Below, piece by piece: positions 1-8,164 of a DNA stretch of 37,612 nt. The stretch comes from Betaproteobacteria bacterium (lineage in GTDB: Bacteria; Pseudomonadota; Gammaproteobacteria; Burkholderiales; Burkholderiaceae_C). Below the pieces are notes generated by a model. It was not told where the DNA came from. It did no database searches and saw only the letters and a program-made list of their open reading frames with translations. The DNA lies in assembly GCA_009923345.1 (NCBI GenBank), contig RFTR01000002.1, positions 1-37,612 of the forward strand, in the 5' to 3' direction. Both the position numbers and the translations under genes were made by a program. The stretch's first letter is position 1. Each line of letters begins with the position of its first letter.

Positions 1-356
1 ATGGTAAACATAGAGGTGGTTTGGGCGCTGTTTATGAAATCGAACTTCTGGAAAAAAGTGCCGAAGTGTTTATTTTTGGAGAACGAGGAAAAGCTTCTCC
101 AAAAGGTATAGCCGGTGGAAATAACGCCTTACCTAATGTTTTTTCATACCAACATGAAGGTAAATGGAATAAACCGCCAATGGCCTCAAAGATGCTGGGC
201 ATTCAACTCCAGAAAGGGGAGAGAGTTCGGCTTGAAACGCCTGGAGGTGGTGGTTGGGGTCGTTCTATTGATAGAGATCTTGAATCCCGAGCAAGAGATG
301 AAGCTTTAGGTTATGTCACTAAATCCAAAGTTTCTTCAGAGAGAGTTAAACCATGA
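1..356 (+). CDS. hyuB: Hydantoinase B / oxoprolinase beta-type subunit, C-terminal part (5' end outside window)
   Basis: The open frame runs in from the left edge; its first whole codon is at base 3 and the TTG at 21 in the ORF track is internal. Visible near the left edge is GKHRGGLGAVYE, which fits the C-terminal Gly-rich region of HyuB/HpyB-type subunits, followed by a GGGGWG motif (families usually have GGGGYG or GGGGWG) and a charged tail. HyuB pairs with HyuA in ATP-dependent opening or carboxylation reactions on hydantoins, 5-oxoproline or ketones. Its stop overlaps the start of hyuA (ATGA), which implies translational coupling. Only about 117 residues are visible, so the substrate class cannot be judged. 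The family assignment is strengthened by the adjacent hyuA. Confidence 0.85.
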   Translation, partial: GKHRGGLGAVYEIELLEKSAEVFIFGERGKASPKGIAGGNNALPNVFSYQHEGKWNKPPMASKMLGIQLQKGERVRLETPGGGGWGRSIDRDLESRARDEALGYVTKSKVSSERVKP

Positions 357-2428
357 GCCCTCTCAAAAACGCATCTGCTCACCTTGTCTTAGGGGTTGAT
401 GTCGGTGGAACATTCACCGACTTGTTTGTTTTAGATGAGCGAGACGGATCTGCGCACATTATCAAAGTCCCCTCTACCCGAGGCGAAGAGGCCAAAGGCT
501 TTATGCATGGTGTAGCGCGCGTCAGTGGTAACCAGTCTGGAGGTGCTGCCTCTTCTCTCGCGACCATCGTGCACGGCACGACTGTGGGAACCAACGCTTT
601 GCTTGAGCGAAAGGTGGCGCGAACAGGCATCATCACAACCCGCGGTTTTCGAGACGTATTGGAAATGCGCCGACGAGATCGGCCCCAAACTTGGGGTTTG
701 CGCGGCAGTTTCGAACCTGTTGTTCCTCGTGATCTACGTTTAGAAGTAGATGAGCGCGTATTGGCCGATGGAAGTTTGCATACCGCTTTAGACCTTGCGC
801 AAGTGCGCATGCAAGCACAAGTTTTATTGGATGCAGGGTGCGAGGCAATATGTATTTTCTTTATCAATGCGTATGCCAATCCAATCAATGAGCAACAAGC
901 AGTAGAAGTGATCCGGGGAATGTGGCCCAACTCCTATGTAACGGCTGCTATTGAAGTATTACCTGAAATCCGTGAATTCGAACGGTGCTCTACCGCCACC
1001 TTGAATGCAGCACTACAACCTGTAGTGGGTAGTTATTTGGCTAAGTTAGAAGACGATTTGCGTAAAGAGGGTTTTTCTGGTGAATTACTGATTGTCCAAA
1101 GCAATGGTGGCGTCATGTCACGAGAAACCGCGTGCGATGTGCCTGTGCGTACTGCGTTATCAGGACCAGCAGCTGGGGTGATTGCCTGTGCTGCAGTAGC
1201 CCGTGCCTCTGGTTATCTCAATGTCATCACTGGAGATATGGGAGGTACCTCATTTGATGTTTCGTTGGTGGCTGCTGGTGAGGCTGCATTAGCAGCCCAA
1301 ACTTCTATAGAGTTTGGCCTAGTTGTGCGTTCACCCATGATTCAGATTGAGACCATCGGCGCAGGTGGTGGATCTATCGCCAGTGTCGATGCCAGTGGTA
1401 TGTTGCAAGTAGGACCAGAGTCAGCAGGAAGTAACCCTGGTCCTGTTTGCTACGCAAGAGGCAATTCGCGTCCTACGGTGACTGACGCCAATGTTGTACT
1501 TGGTCGAATTGCAGCCGATCGACCATTGGGTGGGGGGTTACTCAAAGCATTGGATGCAAAGTCAGCAGCAAAAGCTATCCAAGACCTTATTGCAAAACCT
1601 TTGGGATTGGATACCTTAGCAGCAGCAGAGGCCATTCTGACAGTCGCCAATGCAAAGATGGCAGGAGCCATTAGGGTTGTATCTATTGAGCGTGGACATG
1701 ATCCTCGTCAGTTTGCCTACATGCCCTTTGGTGGAGGTGGTGCCTTGCATGTGTGCGCCATGATGCGCGAGGTTGGCGTAACTACAGGAATCGTGCCACG
1801 TTACCCAGGCGTGACGTCTGCCCTGGGATGTGTGATGGCAGATATGCGACATGATGCAGTGCAAACAATCAATCAATCGCTGGCAGATTTGGATGTAATA
1901 CATCTCCTATCTCTATTGACTCGACTAGCGGAGGCTTGTCAAAAACGCCTTGACTCTGCAGGCGTAAGATTTGAAAGCATTCAAGAAGTTGTGGCGCTGG
2001 ACATGCTTTACATGGGACAAACGCATACTTTGCAAGTCACATTAGATACGCAGGAAATTACGCGTCAGACTATTCAATCCGCGTTTGAAAAAACCTATCT
2101 TGCATCGTTTGGTCGAATACTCAACGGCATAGCAATCCGAGTAATGAACCTGCGTTATGCGCGCATTGGCGTAAGACCTAAGTTCGATTTGACGATATTG
2201 GCGCCTAACGGTGTGGGAAGTTCTAGATCCCTTGGTACCCAACAGGTATTTCACGCAGGCAAGTGGTGGGACTCACAGCGTTATGCCCGACTCGACCTGC
2301 CCGTTGGAGCCGAGATCAGGGGACCAGCTATCTTGGAACAATCTGATACCACTGTTTGGTTGGAGCCTAGTTTTATTGCGCGCGTGGATTCGTTGGGTAA
2401 TTTATTGGTGGAGAGGACTGCAGAATGA
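353..2428 (+). CDS. hyuA: Hydantoinase A / 5-oxoprolinase / acetone carboxylase-family subunit
   Basis: This is a full-length 691-aa protein, normal for the family. It opens with LVLGVDVGGTFTDLF, the N-terminal phosphate-binding segment of the actin-like ATPase fold used by HyuA and 5-oxoprolinase. Further family blocks follow in order: HGTTVGTNALLER, FERCSTATLNA, SNGGVMS, SGPAAGV, GDMGGTSFDVSL, IGAGGGSIA, GSNPGPVCYARG and TVTDANVVLGR. In the family the protein activates an amide or carbonyl by ATP phosphorylation so that a ring is opened or CO2 added, acting with HyuB in the cytoplasm. The start overlaps the hyuB stop and the stop overlaps the next gene's start. The exact substrate (hydantoin, oxoproline, N-methylhydantoin or ketone) cannot be read from sequence. 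Confidence 0.93.
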   Translation: MSPLKNASAHLVLGVDVGGTFTDLFVLDERDGSAHIIKVPSTRGEEAKGFMHGVARVSGNQSGGAASSLATIVHGTTVGTNALLERKVARTGIITTRGFRDVLEMRRRDRPQTWGLRGSFEPVVPRDLRLEVDERVLADGSLHTALDLAQVRMQAQVLLDAGCEAICIFFINAYANPINEQQAVEVIRGMWPNSYVTAAIEVLPEIREFERCSTATLNAALQPVVGSYLAKLEDDLRKEGFSGELLIVQSNGGVMSRETACDVPVRTALSGPAAGVIACAAVARASGYLNVITGDMGGTSFDVSLVAAGEAALAAQTSIEFGLVVRSPMIQIETIGAGGGSIASVDASGMLQVGPESAGSNPGPVCYARGNSRPTVTDANVVLGRIAADRPLGGGLLKALDAKSAAKAIQDLIAKPLGLDTLAAAEAILTVANAKMAGAIRVVSIERGHDPRQFAYMPFGGGGALHVCAMMREVGVTTGIVPRYPGVTSALGCVMADMRHDAVQTINQSLADLDVIHLLSLLTRLAEACQKRLDSAGVRFESIQEVVALDMLYMGQTHTLQVTLDTQEITRQTIQSAFEKTYLASFGRILNGIAIRVMNLRYARIGVRPKFDLTILAPNGVGSSRSLGTQQVFHAGKWWDSQRYARLDLPVGAEIRGPAILEQSDTTVWLEPSFIARVDSLGNLLVERTAE

Positions 2429-2916
2429 GCCAAAAATTGCAGGGCCGCATCGCATTGATCATTGTGGATTTACAAAATGACTTTTTATCTGCAAGTCTTT
2501 TTACCTTATGGCCAGATGCCGAAGGACAGCCCATGATTTCTCCACACCTATTGGAGCGTCGCCCCTTTTTACAAAAAGGTGATTTCGCCCCTGGTAGTTG
2601 GGGACAGGCCAATGTTGACGTTCTTACGCCGTTGGTAGATGTAACTGTTTCTAAGGTAGCTTACTCAGCTTTCTTCAATACACAACTTGACTGGATACTG
2701 CGTAGAGCAGGAATCAATACAGTAGTGGTATGCGGAATCGTTACTAACGGTGGGGTGGCTAGTACTGTGCGCGATGCCCATATGCGGGACTATCAGACCG
2801 TAGTGCTTAGCGATGGATGTGCTACTTTTACAGAAACTGCACACCAAGCTGCATTGACAGACATGTCTTCAGTTGCACAAGTGATGACGTGTAATCAATT
2901 TTTAGCAATGCTATGA
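2425..2916 (+). CDS. Short isochorismatase-superfamily protein lacking the usual catalytic cysteine
   Basis: The 163-aa product has the superfamily's first strand with Asp15 (IIVDLQNDF), the Lys77 block (VSKVAYSAFF) and the nucleophile region VCGIVTNGGVAST. In cysteine-hydrolase members the last block is normally TNxCV; here the Cys is Gly110. The segment between DLQNDF and the region before KVAYSAFF is also short: the helix and second strand usually found after the first Asp appear to be missing, and the protein is shorter than the common 180-230 aa. Family members hydrolyse N-carbamoyl compounds, nicotinamide or similar amides, or (EntB/PhzD type) isochorismate. Start and stop overlap neighbours (ATGA on both sides), so it is inside the operon. 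It may be a decayed gene, a collapsed assembly, or a non-Cys enzyme; no reaction is claimed. Confidence 0.8.
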   Translation: MSQKLQGRIALIIVDLQNDFLSASLFTLWPDAEGQPMISPHLLERRPFLQKGDFAPGSWGQANVDVLTPLVDVTVSKVAYSAFFNTQLDWILRRAGINTVVVCGIVTNGGVASTVRDAHMRDYQTVVLSDGCATFTETAHQAALTDMSSVAQVMTCNQFLAML

Positions 2917-4310
2917 ACGCGCGTGTGCAACGCATACGAAGCTTCGATGCACCAGTACACACTTCTGTGGCTATCGTGGGCGCAGGTGCTTGTGGATTGA
3001 CTGCCGCTTTGACCCTCACGCAATTAGGGATAGAGTGCGTTGTTTTGGAGCGTGATGCCATGCCCGCGGGGTCAACAGCGCTATCGTCTGGATTTATTCC
3101 GGCTGCAGGCACTAGCGCACAACGTTCACAAGGCATTGAAGATTCTGCAGACTTATTTGCCCAAGACATCCAAAGTAAAGCAAAGGGCAATGCCTCTGTA
3201 GTCCTAGTGAAGGCCTATGCCGAAGCTATCGGCCCAGCGCTTGATGCTTTATCTCTTCATCACGGTATACCTTGGCAAGTACTGGATACCTTTTTATATC
3301 CAGGCCACAGCGTACATCGTATGCATGCTGTGCCAGAAAAAACCGGTACTGGCTTGATGATGCGTTTGCAAAACGCTGCCCAGTCTGCTGGTGTAGTTGT
3401 TTTGACAGAGGCTAGAGTGACTGATCTCTATGTTGACGACTCTGATATGGTCCTTGGGCTCGGATTTATGCGTCCAGACGGGCAAATAGAGAAACTGAGT
3501 TGTGCAAAAGTCATTTTTGCGTGCAATGGATTTGGAGGCGATGCCGATCTCGTGAAAGACTATTTGCCTGAAATGCGAGCTGCGATTTATGCAGGCCATA
3601 ACGGTAACGATGGCAGTGCTATCAAATGGGGACGACAACTTCGCGCGCAATTAGCTGATCTCGGTGGATACCAAGGGCACGGTTCTTGGGCTATTCCGCA
3701 AGGCGCCTTGATATCTTGGGCGTTGATGATGGAAGGTGCGGTACAAATTAACGGATCGGGGGAGCGCTTTCACGATGAAACACAAGGCTACTCTGAGGCG
3801 GCAGTGCATGTCTTGGCGCAACCAAATGGCATAGCTTGGAATATTTTCGATGACCCGCTATTAAAGTTTGCGCAAGACTTTCCAGACTTTGCAGATGCGC
3901 AAGCTGCTGGGGCTATTCACAGCTTTAAAAATATTGAGGCGCTAGCTAACTTTATTGGATGTGATACCAATAAATTAGTCAATACGCTTAGCCTAGTGCG
4001 CGAAGGTGTAGACATGCAAACAGGGCGATTTTTTAAACGCAGTCTTTCATTACCACTCCATGCCATTCGTGTAACTGGCGCACTATTTCATACGCAAGGT
4101 GGACTTGATATCAATGCACACTGCCAAGCGCTCCGTTCAGATGGAAGCGTTTTTCCTAATCTATTGGCAGCTGGTGGTGCAGCCCGTGGAGTTTCTGGAA
4201 ACGCTGTTTGGGGATATTTGTCTGGTAATGGATTGCTAAGTGCAATCGCTGGAGGGTATATAGCTGCACACACGGCTAAGGAAGAATTAGGAGGTTCAAT
4301 ATGCCATTAA
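2913..4310 (+). CDS. FAD-dependent dehydrogenase of the fumarate reductase / 3-ketosteroid dehydrogenase type
   Basis: The 465-aa protein begins with a Rossmann FAD site, VAIVGAGACGLTAALTL, with an acidic residue at the end of the second strand (VVLERDAMPAG). STALSSGFIPAAG follows, as in the flavoprotein subunit of fumarate reductase/succinate dehydrogenase and 3-oxosteroid dehydrogenases. Near the C-terminus, GGLDIN and LLAAGGAARGVSG...GNGLLSAIAGG close the FAD-binding domain. Such enzymes introduce or reduce a C=C bond next to a carbonyl or carboxylate (fumarate, urocanate, tricarballylate, ketosteroids). There is no signal peptide, so it is probably cytoplasmic. It overlaps both neighbours by a few bases, which ties it to the hyu operon. 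The position before a lyase gene suggests it oxidises or reduces an intermediate acid; that is inference. Confidence 0.88.
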   Translation: MNARVQRIRSFDAPVHTSVAIVGAGACGLTAALTLTQLGIECVVLERDAMPAGSTALSSGFIPAAGTSAQRSQGIEDSADLFAQDIQSKAKGNASVVLVKAYAEAIGPALDALSLHHGIPWQVLDTFLYPGHSVHRMHAVPEKTGTGLMMRLQNAAQSAGVVVLTEARVTDLYVDDSDMVLGLGFMRPDGQIEKLSCAKVIFACNGFGGDADLVKDYLPEMRAAIYAGHNGNDGSAIKWGRQLRAQLADLGGYQGHGSWAIPQGALISWALMMEGAVQINGSGERFHDETQGYSEAAVHVLAQPNGIAWNIFDDPLLKFAQDFPDFADAQAAGAIHSFKNIEALANFIGCDTNKLVNTLSLVREGVDMQTGRFFKRSLSLPLHAIRVTGALFHTQGGLDINAHCQALRSDGSVFPNLLAAGGAARGVSGNAVWGYLSGNGLLSAIAGGYIAAHTAKEELGGSICH

Positions 4311-5155
4311 AAAAACGATTAGAACAATCGGATGTATTGTTGGCACCTGGCGTGTATGACGCATTGAGTGCGTTGATGGCCGAACAGGCTGGTTTTGAAG
4401 CGCTCTATTTATCGGGTGCTTCTATTGCTTACACGTTACTTGGAAGATCTGACGTTGGTTTGACGACTATCAGCGAAGTTGCTAACACATTGGCACACAT
4501 TACAGACCGCGTAAACATTCCAGTGATTGTCGATGCAGACACCGGTTTTGGTAATGCATTAAACACACAACGTACTGTTCGTGATCTTGAGCGGTCTGGT
4601 GCAAGCATGATTCAAATAGAAGACCAAACCTTTCCTAAACGATGCGGGCATTTAGACGGCAAAGCTGTTGTTCCATTGAAAGAGATGGAGGGTAAATTGC
4701 GCGCTGCTTTAGATGCTAGGCACTCATCCGATACGTTGGTCTTGGCTCGAACGGATGCCTTGGCAATTGAAGGGTTTGAGGCTACGCTAGAGCGTGCAGA
4801 GCAATATTTAGAGTGTGGTGTGGATGCGTTGTTTATTGAAGCGGTGCGTACTCCAGATCAAATGGATATCGCTTGTAAGCGATTTGCATCTCGCATCCCA
4901 CTGCTTGCCAATATGGTGGAGGGTGGCAAAACACCTGTACAAAGCGCGCAAGAATTGGGTGGGCGTGGATACAAAATTGTTATTTTTCCAGGCGGTACAG
5001 CACGCGCGGTGGCACATACATTACAGGGCTACTACGCCAGCTTGCACGCGCACCAAACAACCCTTCCATGGCAAAGTCAAATGCTTGACTTTAATGATTT
5101 GAATGTGGTTATCGGAACGCCTGCCCTACTTGCGCAAGGCAAGCAATACGAATAA
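4301..5155 (+). CDS. Isocitrate lyase / PEP mutase superfamily C-C lyase (methylisocitrate lyase-like)
   Basis: The 284-aa protein has the superfamily TIM-barrel signatures: APGVYDALSA, LSGASIAYTLLG, the Mg-binding VDADTGFGNA (Asp78 and Asp80), QIEDQTFPKRCGH with the catalytic Cys115, and LARTDA. The KRCGH loop is the mark of lyases such as PrpB, 2,3-dimethylmalate lyase and isocitrate lyases; PEP mutases and oxaloacetate hydrolases lack this Cys. The reaction expected is reversible cleavage of a 2-hydroxy-tricarboxylate or dicarboxylate to a 2-oxo acid plus a carboxylate. A strong AGGAGG lies 6 nt before the ATG although the gene overlaps the previous stop by 10 bases. PrpC and PrpD partners of the methylcitrate cycle are not adjacent, so prpB itself is not assumed. 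Confidence 0.88.
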   Translation: MPLKKRLEQSDVLLAPGVYDALSALMAEQAGFEALYLSGASIAYTLLGRSDVGLTTISEVANTLAHITDRVNIPVIVDADTGFGNALNTQRTVRDLERSGASMIQIEDQTFPKRCGHLDGKAVVPLKEMEGKLRAALDARHSSDTLVLARTDALAIEGFEATLERAEQYLECGVDALFIEAVRTPDQMDIACKRFASRIPLLANMVEGGKTPVQSAQELGGRGYKIVIFPGGTARAVAHTLQGYYASLHAHQTTLPWQSQMLDFNDLNVVIGTPALLAQGKQYE

Positions 5156-5273
5156 CAACCAAAGGCAAATCAACTTCAGCCGCCTTGGCAGCACTAGTCA
5201 GGTTGGAGCAAAGCAAAACTGTCACAAAAGCAGCAACGATGAAATCGTAAGAGCGGTGTTTTCCCCTTCGCAT
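5109..5273 (-). CDS. Possible 54-aa ORF or gene remnant with a signal-peptide-like N-terminus
   Basis: This frame is below the ORF-track length cut-off. On the minus strand an ATG preceded by GAGAGG about 6 nt upstream opens a 54-codon frame. It has a basic start (MRRGKHR), a hydrophobic run FIVAAFVTVLLC and an AKAA segment that resembles a signal peptidase I site, followed by EVDLPLVV. The frame then enters the antisense of the lyase gene's 3' end and stops. It looks like the beginning of an exported protein (for example a solute-binding protein) whose remainder has been lost, but it could be a chance frame. No homologue is recognised. Confidence 0.3.
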   Translation of the reverse strand: MRRGKHRSYDFIVAAFVTVLLCSNLTSAAKAAEVDLPLVVIRIACLAQVGQAFR

Positions 5274-5299
5274 AAAAGCCTCTCTTTTTGAATTTCTAT

Positions 5300-6094
5300 T
5301 TAAAGCAGAGTTTTAGTTGCGTCAAAAACCAATTTACACGACACGATAAACAAGCCAATTTGAATCAGTCGAAAAAATAAAACGTCAGCGATTTTCTTGG
5401 TGAGATAGGCGCCTGCAATAGCACCCAAGACTGAAAACGGTATTAGATAAGCTGCGGCAAGAAGGTCTTCGTAGGTGTAAGGTCTGAGGTTTTGGTAGGG
5501 AATAACTTTGGCGAAATTGATGATTGCAAAAAGTATGGTTGCCGTGCCCGCAAATTGCGCTTTAGGCAGTTTTTGTGGCAACACATATATTTGAAAAGGC
5601 GGTCCGCCCGCATGCGAGATAAAACTCGTAAAGCCTGAGAGCGCACCCCAAAAAATTCCTTTTTTGAGCGATGCCTCTTGTGGTGGCGTGTCAGAGGTCT
5701 TGCGCAACCACATATTGAGGCAAAACCCAATACCAATGAATCCAATAGCGAACTTGATGGCAATATCGGATGTGACTGAGGCTGTTAACCAACCAATGAA
5801 TACGCCTATTAAAGATGCAGGAATCAGAATTTTTAAATTACGCGCGCTATAGTTTTTACGATAAAGCCAAACGCCAAAAATATCAGAAATAACGTAGATG
5901 GGGAGTAGTAAAACTGCAGCCCGCACAGGCGACATAGCCAATGACAAGATGGGCACAGACAGCATGCCTATGGTGGGCAGCCCGCCTTTTGACAGGCCAA
6001 TCAACAAAGCGCCTAAGGCTGACAGGATAAAAAGGTGATCAAGTTCTAACAAAATGGTATGCCGTTTCGTAAATAATACTGGATTAAATAACAC
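5300..6094 (-). CDS. TauE/SafE-family membrane permease
   Basis: The 264-aa product is very hydrophobic with roughly seven or eight membrane segments and two related halves, as in the TauE/SafE (DUF81) family. Visible family traits are GLSKGGLPTIGMLSVPIL near the N-terminus and GFTSFISHAGGPPFQIYVLP in the middle. Members are inner-membrane exporters or importers of sulfite, sulfoacetate, taurine-derived or other organic anions; the substrate here is unknown. The track's start is a GTG at 6094, only 12 bases from the divergent fur start, so that region should also hold promoters. A start at a TTG or Leu codon around residue 15-16 (LLELDHLF...) may be the real one. The gene converges on the hyu operon. 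Confidence 0.88.
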   Translation of the reverse strand: MLFNPVLFTKRHTILLELDHLFILSALGALLIGLSKGGLPTIGMLSVPILSLAMSPVRAAVLLLPIYVISDIFGVWLYRKNYSARNLKILIPASLIGVFIGWLTASVTSDIAIKFAIGFIGIGFCLNMWLRKTSDTPPQEASLKKGIFWGALSGFTSFISHAGGPPFQIYVLPQKLPKAQFAGTATILFAIINFAKVIPYQNLRPYTYEDLLAAAYLIPFSVLGAIAGAYLTKKIADVLFFRLIQIGLFIVSCKLVFDATKTLL

Positions 6095-6106
6095 GAGGTT
6101 GTCAGC

Positions 6107-6541
6107 ATGGACACTGAAGCGAATGCAGCGCTTTTGAAGGAAAAGGGGTTAAAAATCACTAACCCACGCTTAGCCGTGTTGGAGATTTTTCAAAATAGTA
6201 AAGCCCGCCATTTGAGCGCAGAAGATGTGTACAAAGAAGCTTTGTCCAAAGATGGTGATTTGGGCTTGGCAACGGTTTACCGTGTGTTGACCCAGCTCTC
6301 CGAAGTGGGTTTACTGGCCGCCACCAATTTTGAAACAGGTAAAACCACATTTGAATTGAACGAAGGCGGACACCACGACCATTTGGTGTGTTTAAGTTGT
6401 GGATCAGTGATTGAGTTCAATGATGAAGAAATTGAAAATCGCCAAGAACTCATTGCCAAGCAGCATGGTTTTCGTTTAATCAACCACTCGATGGCTTTGT
6501 ATGGCGTGTGCCCGAAGCCGGCATGTAGAGACCTGACCTAA
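6107..6541 (+). CDS. fur: Ferric uptake regulator (Fur family)
   Basis: The 144-aa protein carries the winged-helix DNA-recognition block [14 protein letters not shown] and the metal-binding C-terminal domain [16 protein letters not shown]. Cys95/Cys98 and Cys135/Cys140 (CPKPAC) form two CxxC/CxxxxC pairs that can hold structural zinc. HHDHLVC with the following ELIAKQHGF is closest to true Fur rather than Zur or PerR, so control of iron uptake genes is the likely role. A GAGG lies 9 nt before the ATG. It is divergent from the TauE/SafE gene and its stop overlaps the convergent otnI stop by 4 bases. A genome may carry more than one Fur paralogue, so the symbol is given with some reserve. Confidence 0.88.
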   Translation: MDTEANAALLKEKGLKITNPRLAVLEIFQNSKARHLSAEDVYKEALSKDGDLGLATVYRVLTQLSEVGLLAATNFETGKTTFELNEGGHHDHLVCLSCGSVIEFNDEEIENRQELIAKQHGFRLINHSMALYGVCPKPACRDLT

Positions 6542-7374
6542 GCGGCTTTTGCCAACCATCCTAGCCCCGCGCTCGTTCCCCCCGGCTGCCCACCCAACTT
6601 AGGCTTGTACTCACAACCCACCCAACCTTGCCAGTTGCAGGCCTTGGACACATCGTCGATCACATCAAATAAATAGGGGTAGTTCATCTCGCCAATATCG
6701 GGCTCATGTCGCTCGGGCACACCAGCAATTTGAAAATGACCTACGCTTCCAGTGGGAAGGTATTTACGAATTTTCATGGCGACATCACCTTCGACGATTT
6801 GGCAGTGGTACAGGTCCATTTGCACTTTGAGGTTGGGTGCGCCGACTTCTTCAATGATGCTGTGCGCCTGGTCTTGGCGGTTCAAATAAAAGCCTGGTAT
6901 GTCGCGTGTGTTGATGGGCTCAATCAATACATCCAAGCCTTGCTTGGCGGAGAGTGCAGCAGCCCACTTTAGGTTGTTGATGTAGGTTGCGTGGTTGCTG
7001 GCGTGGGTTTGCCCCGCACCCAGCAAGCCCGCCATCACATGGATACGGGGGCAGTGCAGGGCATCTGCATATCGCAGTGCCATTTCAACGCCTTGCTGAA
7101 ATTCTTTTTCTCTGCCAGGAATACTGGCAGTTCCACGTGTGTTGGTGTTCCAAGCTTGGTCGATGCTGGCAGGGTCTATGCCACCGGGAGGCGCATTGAA
7201 CAAAACTTGTTGCAAATTATTGGCCTTGAGCCGTGCAGTCAATTCTTCTGGCGTGTAGGCATAAGGGAACAAGAACTCTATAGCTTTAAACCCATCTTTC
7301 GCCGCCGCTTCAAAGCGGTCTAAAAATGGCAACTCCGGATACATCATCGTGAGATTGGCGGCAAATTGGGGCAT
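6538..7374 (-). CDS. otnI: 2-oxo-tetronate isomerase (hydroxypyruvate isomerase-like)
   Basis: The 278-aa TIM-barrel protein begins [21 protein letters not shown] and continues [13 protein letters not shown], then [15 protein letters not shown] (metal-binding Glu), [10 protein letters not shown] and [15 protein letters not shown] with CEYKP near the end. These are hallmarks of the Hyi/OtnI group of AP-endonuclease-like isomerases. OtnI interconverts 2-oxo- and 3-oxo-tetronates in the L-threonate / D-erythronate pathways. Its position after otnC and otnK favours OtnI over a glyoxylate-cycle hydroxypyruvate isomerase. It is the last gene of the minus-strand operon and its stop overlaps the fur stop, leaving no room for a conventional terminator outside coding DNA. 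Confidence 0.9.
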   Translation of the reverse strand: MPQFAANLTMMYPELPFLDRFEAAAKDGFKAIEFLFPYAYTPEELTARLKANNLQQVLFNAPPGGIDPASIDQAWNTNTRGTASIPGREKEFQQGVEMALRYADALHCPRIHVMAGLLGAGQTHASNHATYINNLKWAAALSAKQGLDVLIEPINTRDIPGFYLNRQDQAHSIIEEVGAPNLKVQMDLYHCQIVEGDVAMKIRKYLPTGSVGHFQIAGVPERHEPDIGEMNYPYLFDVIDDVSKACNWQGWVGCEYKPKLGGQPGGTSAGLGWLAKAA

Positions 7375-7441
7375 GTAGTTTCCTAAAGATTAAATTCAGA
7401 ATTGGGTGTGGATTAAGCTGCTCAGTGAGCGGGTGTGACGG

Positions 7442-8164
7442 CTACCACTTGGCACCAAAAGTTTCGCGCAACTCCTGGATTTGCTTAGGAGTAAGCGGTG
7501 TGATAGGGCCTGTTGCCATATGCACCAACTTGGCGGTCTCTTCAAGCTCTTCCAAAACAGCCATGGCCGTTGCTGGCGAGTGGTGCCAGACATTAGGACC
7601 AAGACGCGACAACATGACAGCGCGAACGGGAGTGCCTTTCTCGCCATATTGGGTAATGGTTTGTGCCACTGCTTCTGCGGCTTCGACAGCACCAGGACGG
7701 TGATAGTCGATCACAGGTACATGGCCGACTTTCATCACGAAGTAGGGGGTGACAGCGGGTAACAACTCTTGTGGTGTGGCAAAGCTGCTGCGTGTTTCAG
7801 TTTGAAAGTTATGAGCCATTGTCAATCCCACGCAGTGCGTGCTGTGCGTGTGAATCACACAACGCGTCTGCGCATCAAATGTTGCAGCAGCTTCGTAGAT
7901 ACGCTTGTGCAAGGCGATCGTTTTGCTAGGCTTATCGCCGCTTACATGGTTTCCTTGGGCGTCTAGGAGAGACAACTTGGCTGGTTCTAAAAAGCCCAAA
8001 CACGCATCAGTCGGCGTGATTAAAAAACCATTGCCTAAACGCACGCTGATATTGCCGGCCGTGGCATGTACATAACCACGATCGAACAAGCTTTTGCCAA
8101 CGCGACAAATTTCTTCGCGCGCCTTTATCTCGCTAAGTGAGGTTGAGGTAGTCAATGCGGTCAT
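7442..8164 (-). CDS. otnC: 3-oxo-tetronate 4-phosphate decarboxylase (class II aldolase/adducin family)
   Basis: The 240-aa protein has the class II aldolase fold marks: YVHATAGNISVRL, FLITPTDACLG, and the Zn-binding HTHSTHCVGL with a further His in VIDYHRPG. OtnC decarboxylates and rearranges 3-oxo-tetronate 4-phosphate to dihydroxyacetone phosphate. Its start overlaps the otnK stop by 4 bases on the minus strand, and otnI follows after 67 bases, so the three form one transcript. The nearest alternatives, L-fuculose-1-phosphate aldolase or L-ribulose-phosphate epimerase, share the fold but not this gene set. Confidence 0.92.
   Translation of the reverse strand: MTALTTSTSLSEIKAREEICRVGKSLFDRGYVHATAGNISVRLGNGFLITPTDACLGFLEPAKLSLLDAQGNHVSGDKPSKTIALHKRIYEAAATFDAQTRCVIHTHSTHCVGLTMAHNFQTETRSSFATPQELLPAVTPYFVMKVGHVPVIDYHRPGAVEAAEAVAQTITQYGEKGTPVRAVMLSRLGPNVWHHSPATAMAVLEELEETAKLVHMATGPITPLTPKQIQELRETFGAKW

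Noticed and set aside
4301-5155. Reading the lyase as PrpB of a methylcitrate cycle together with the MmgE/PrpD gene.
   Set aside because: The two genes are in different operons on opposite strands 5 kb apart and no prpC is present, so the cycle is not supported.
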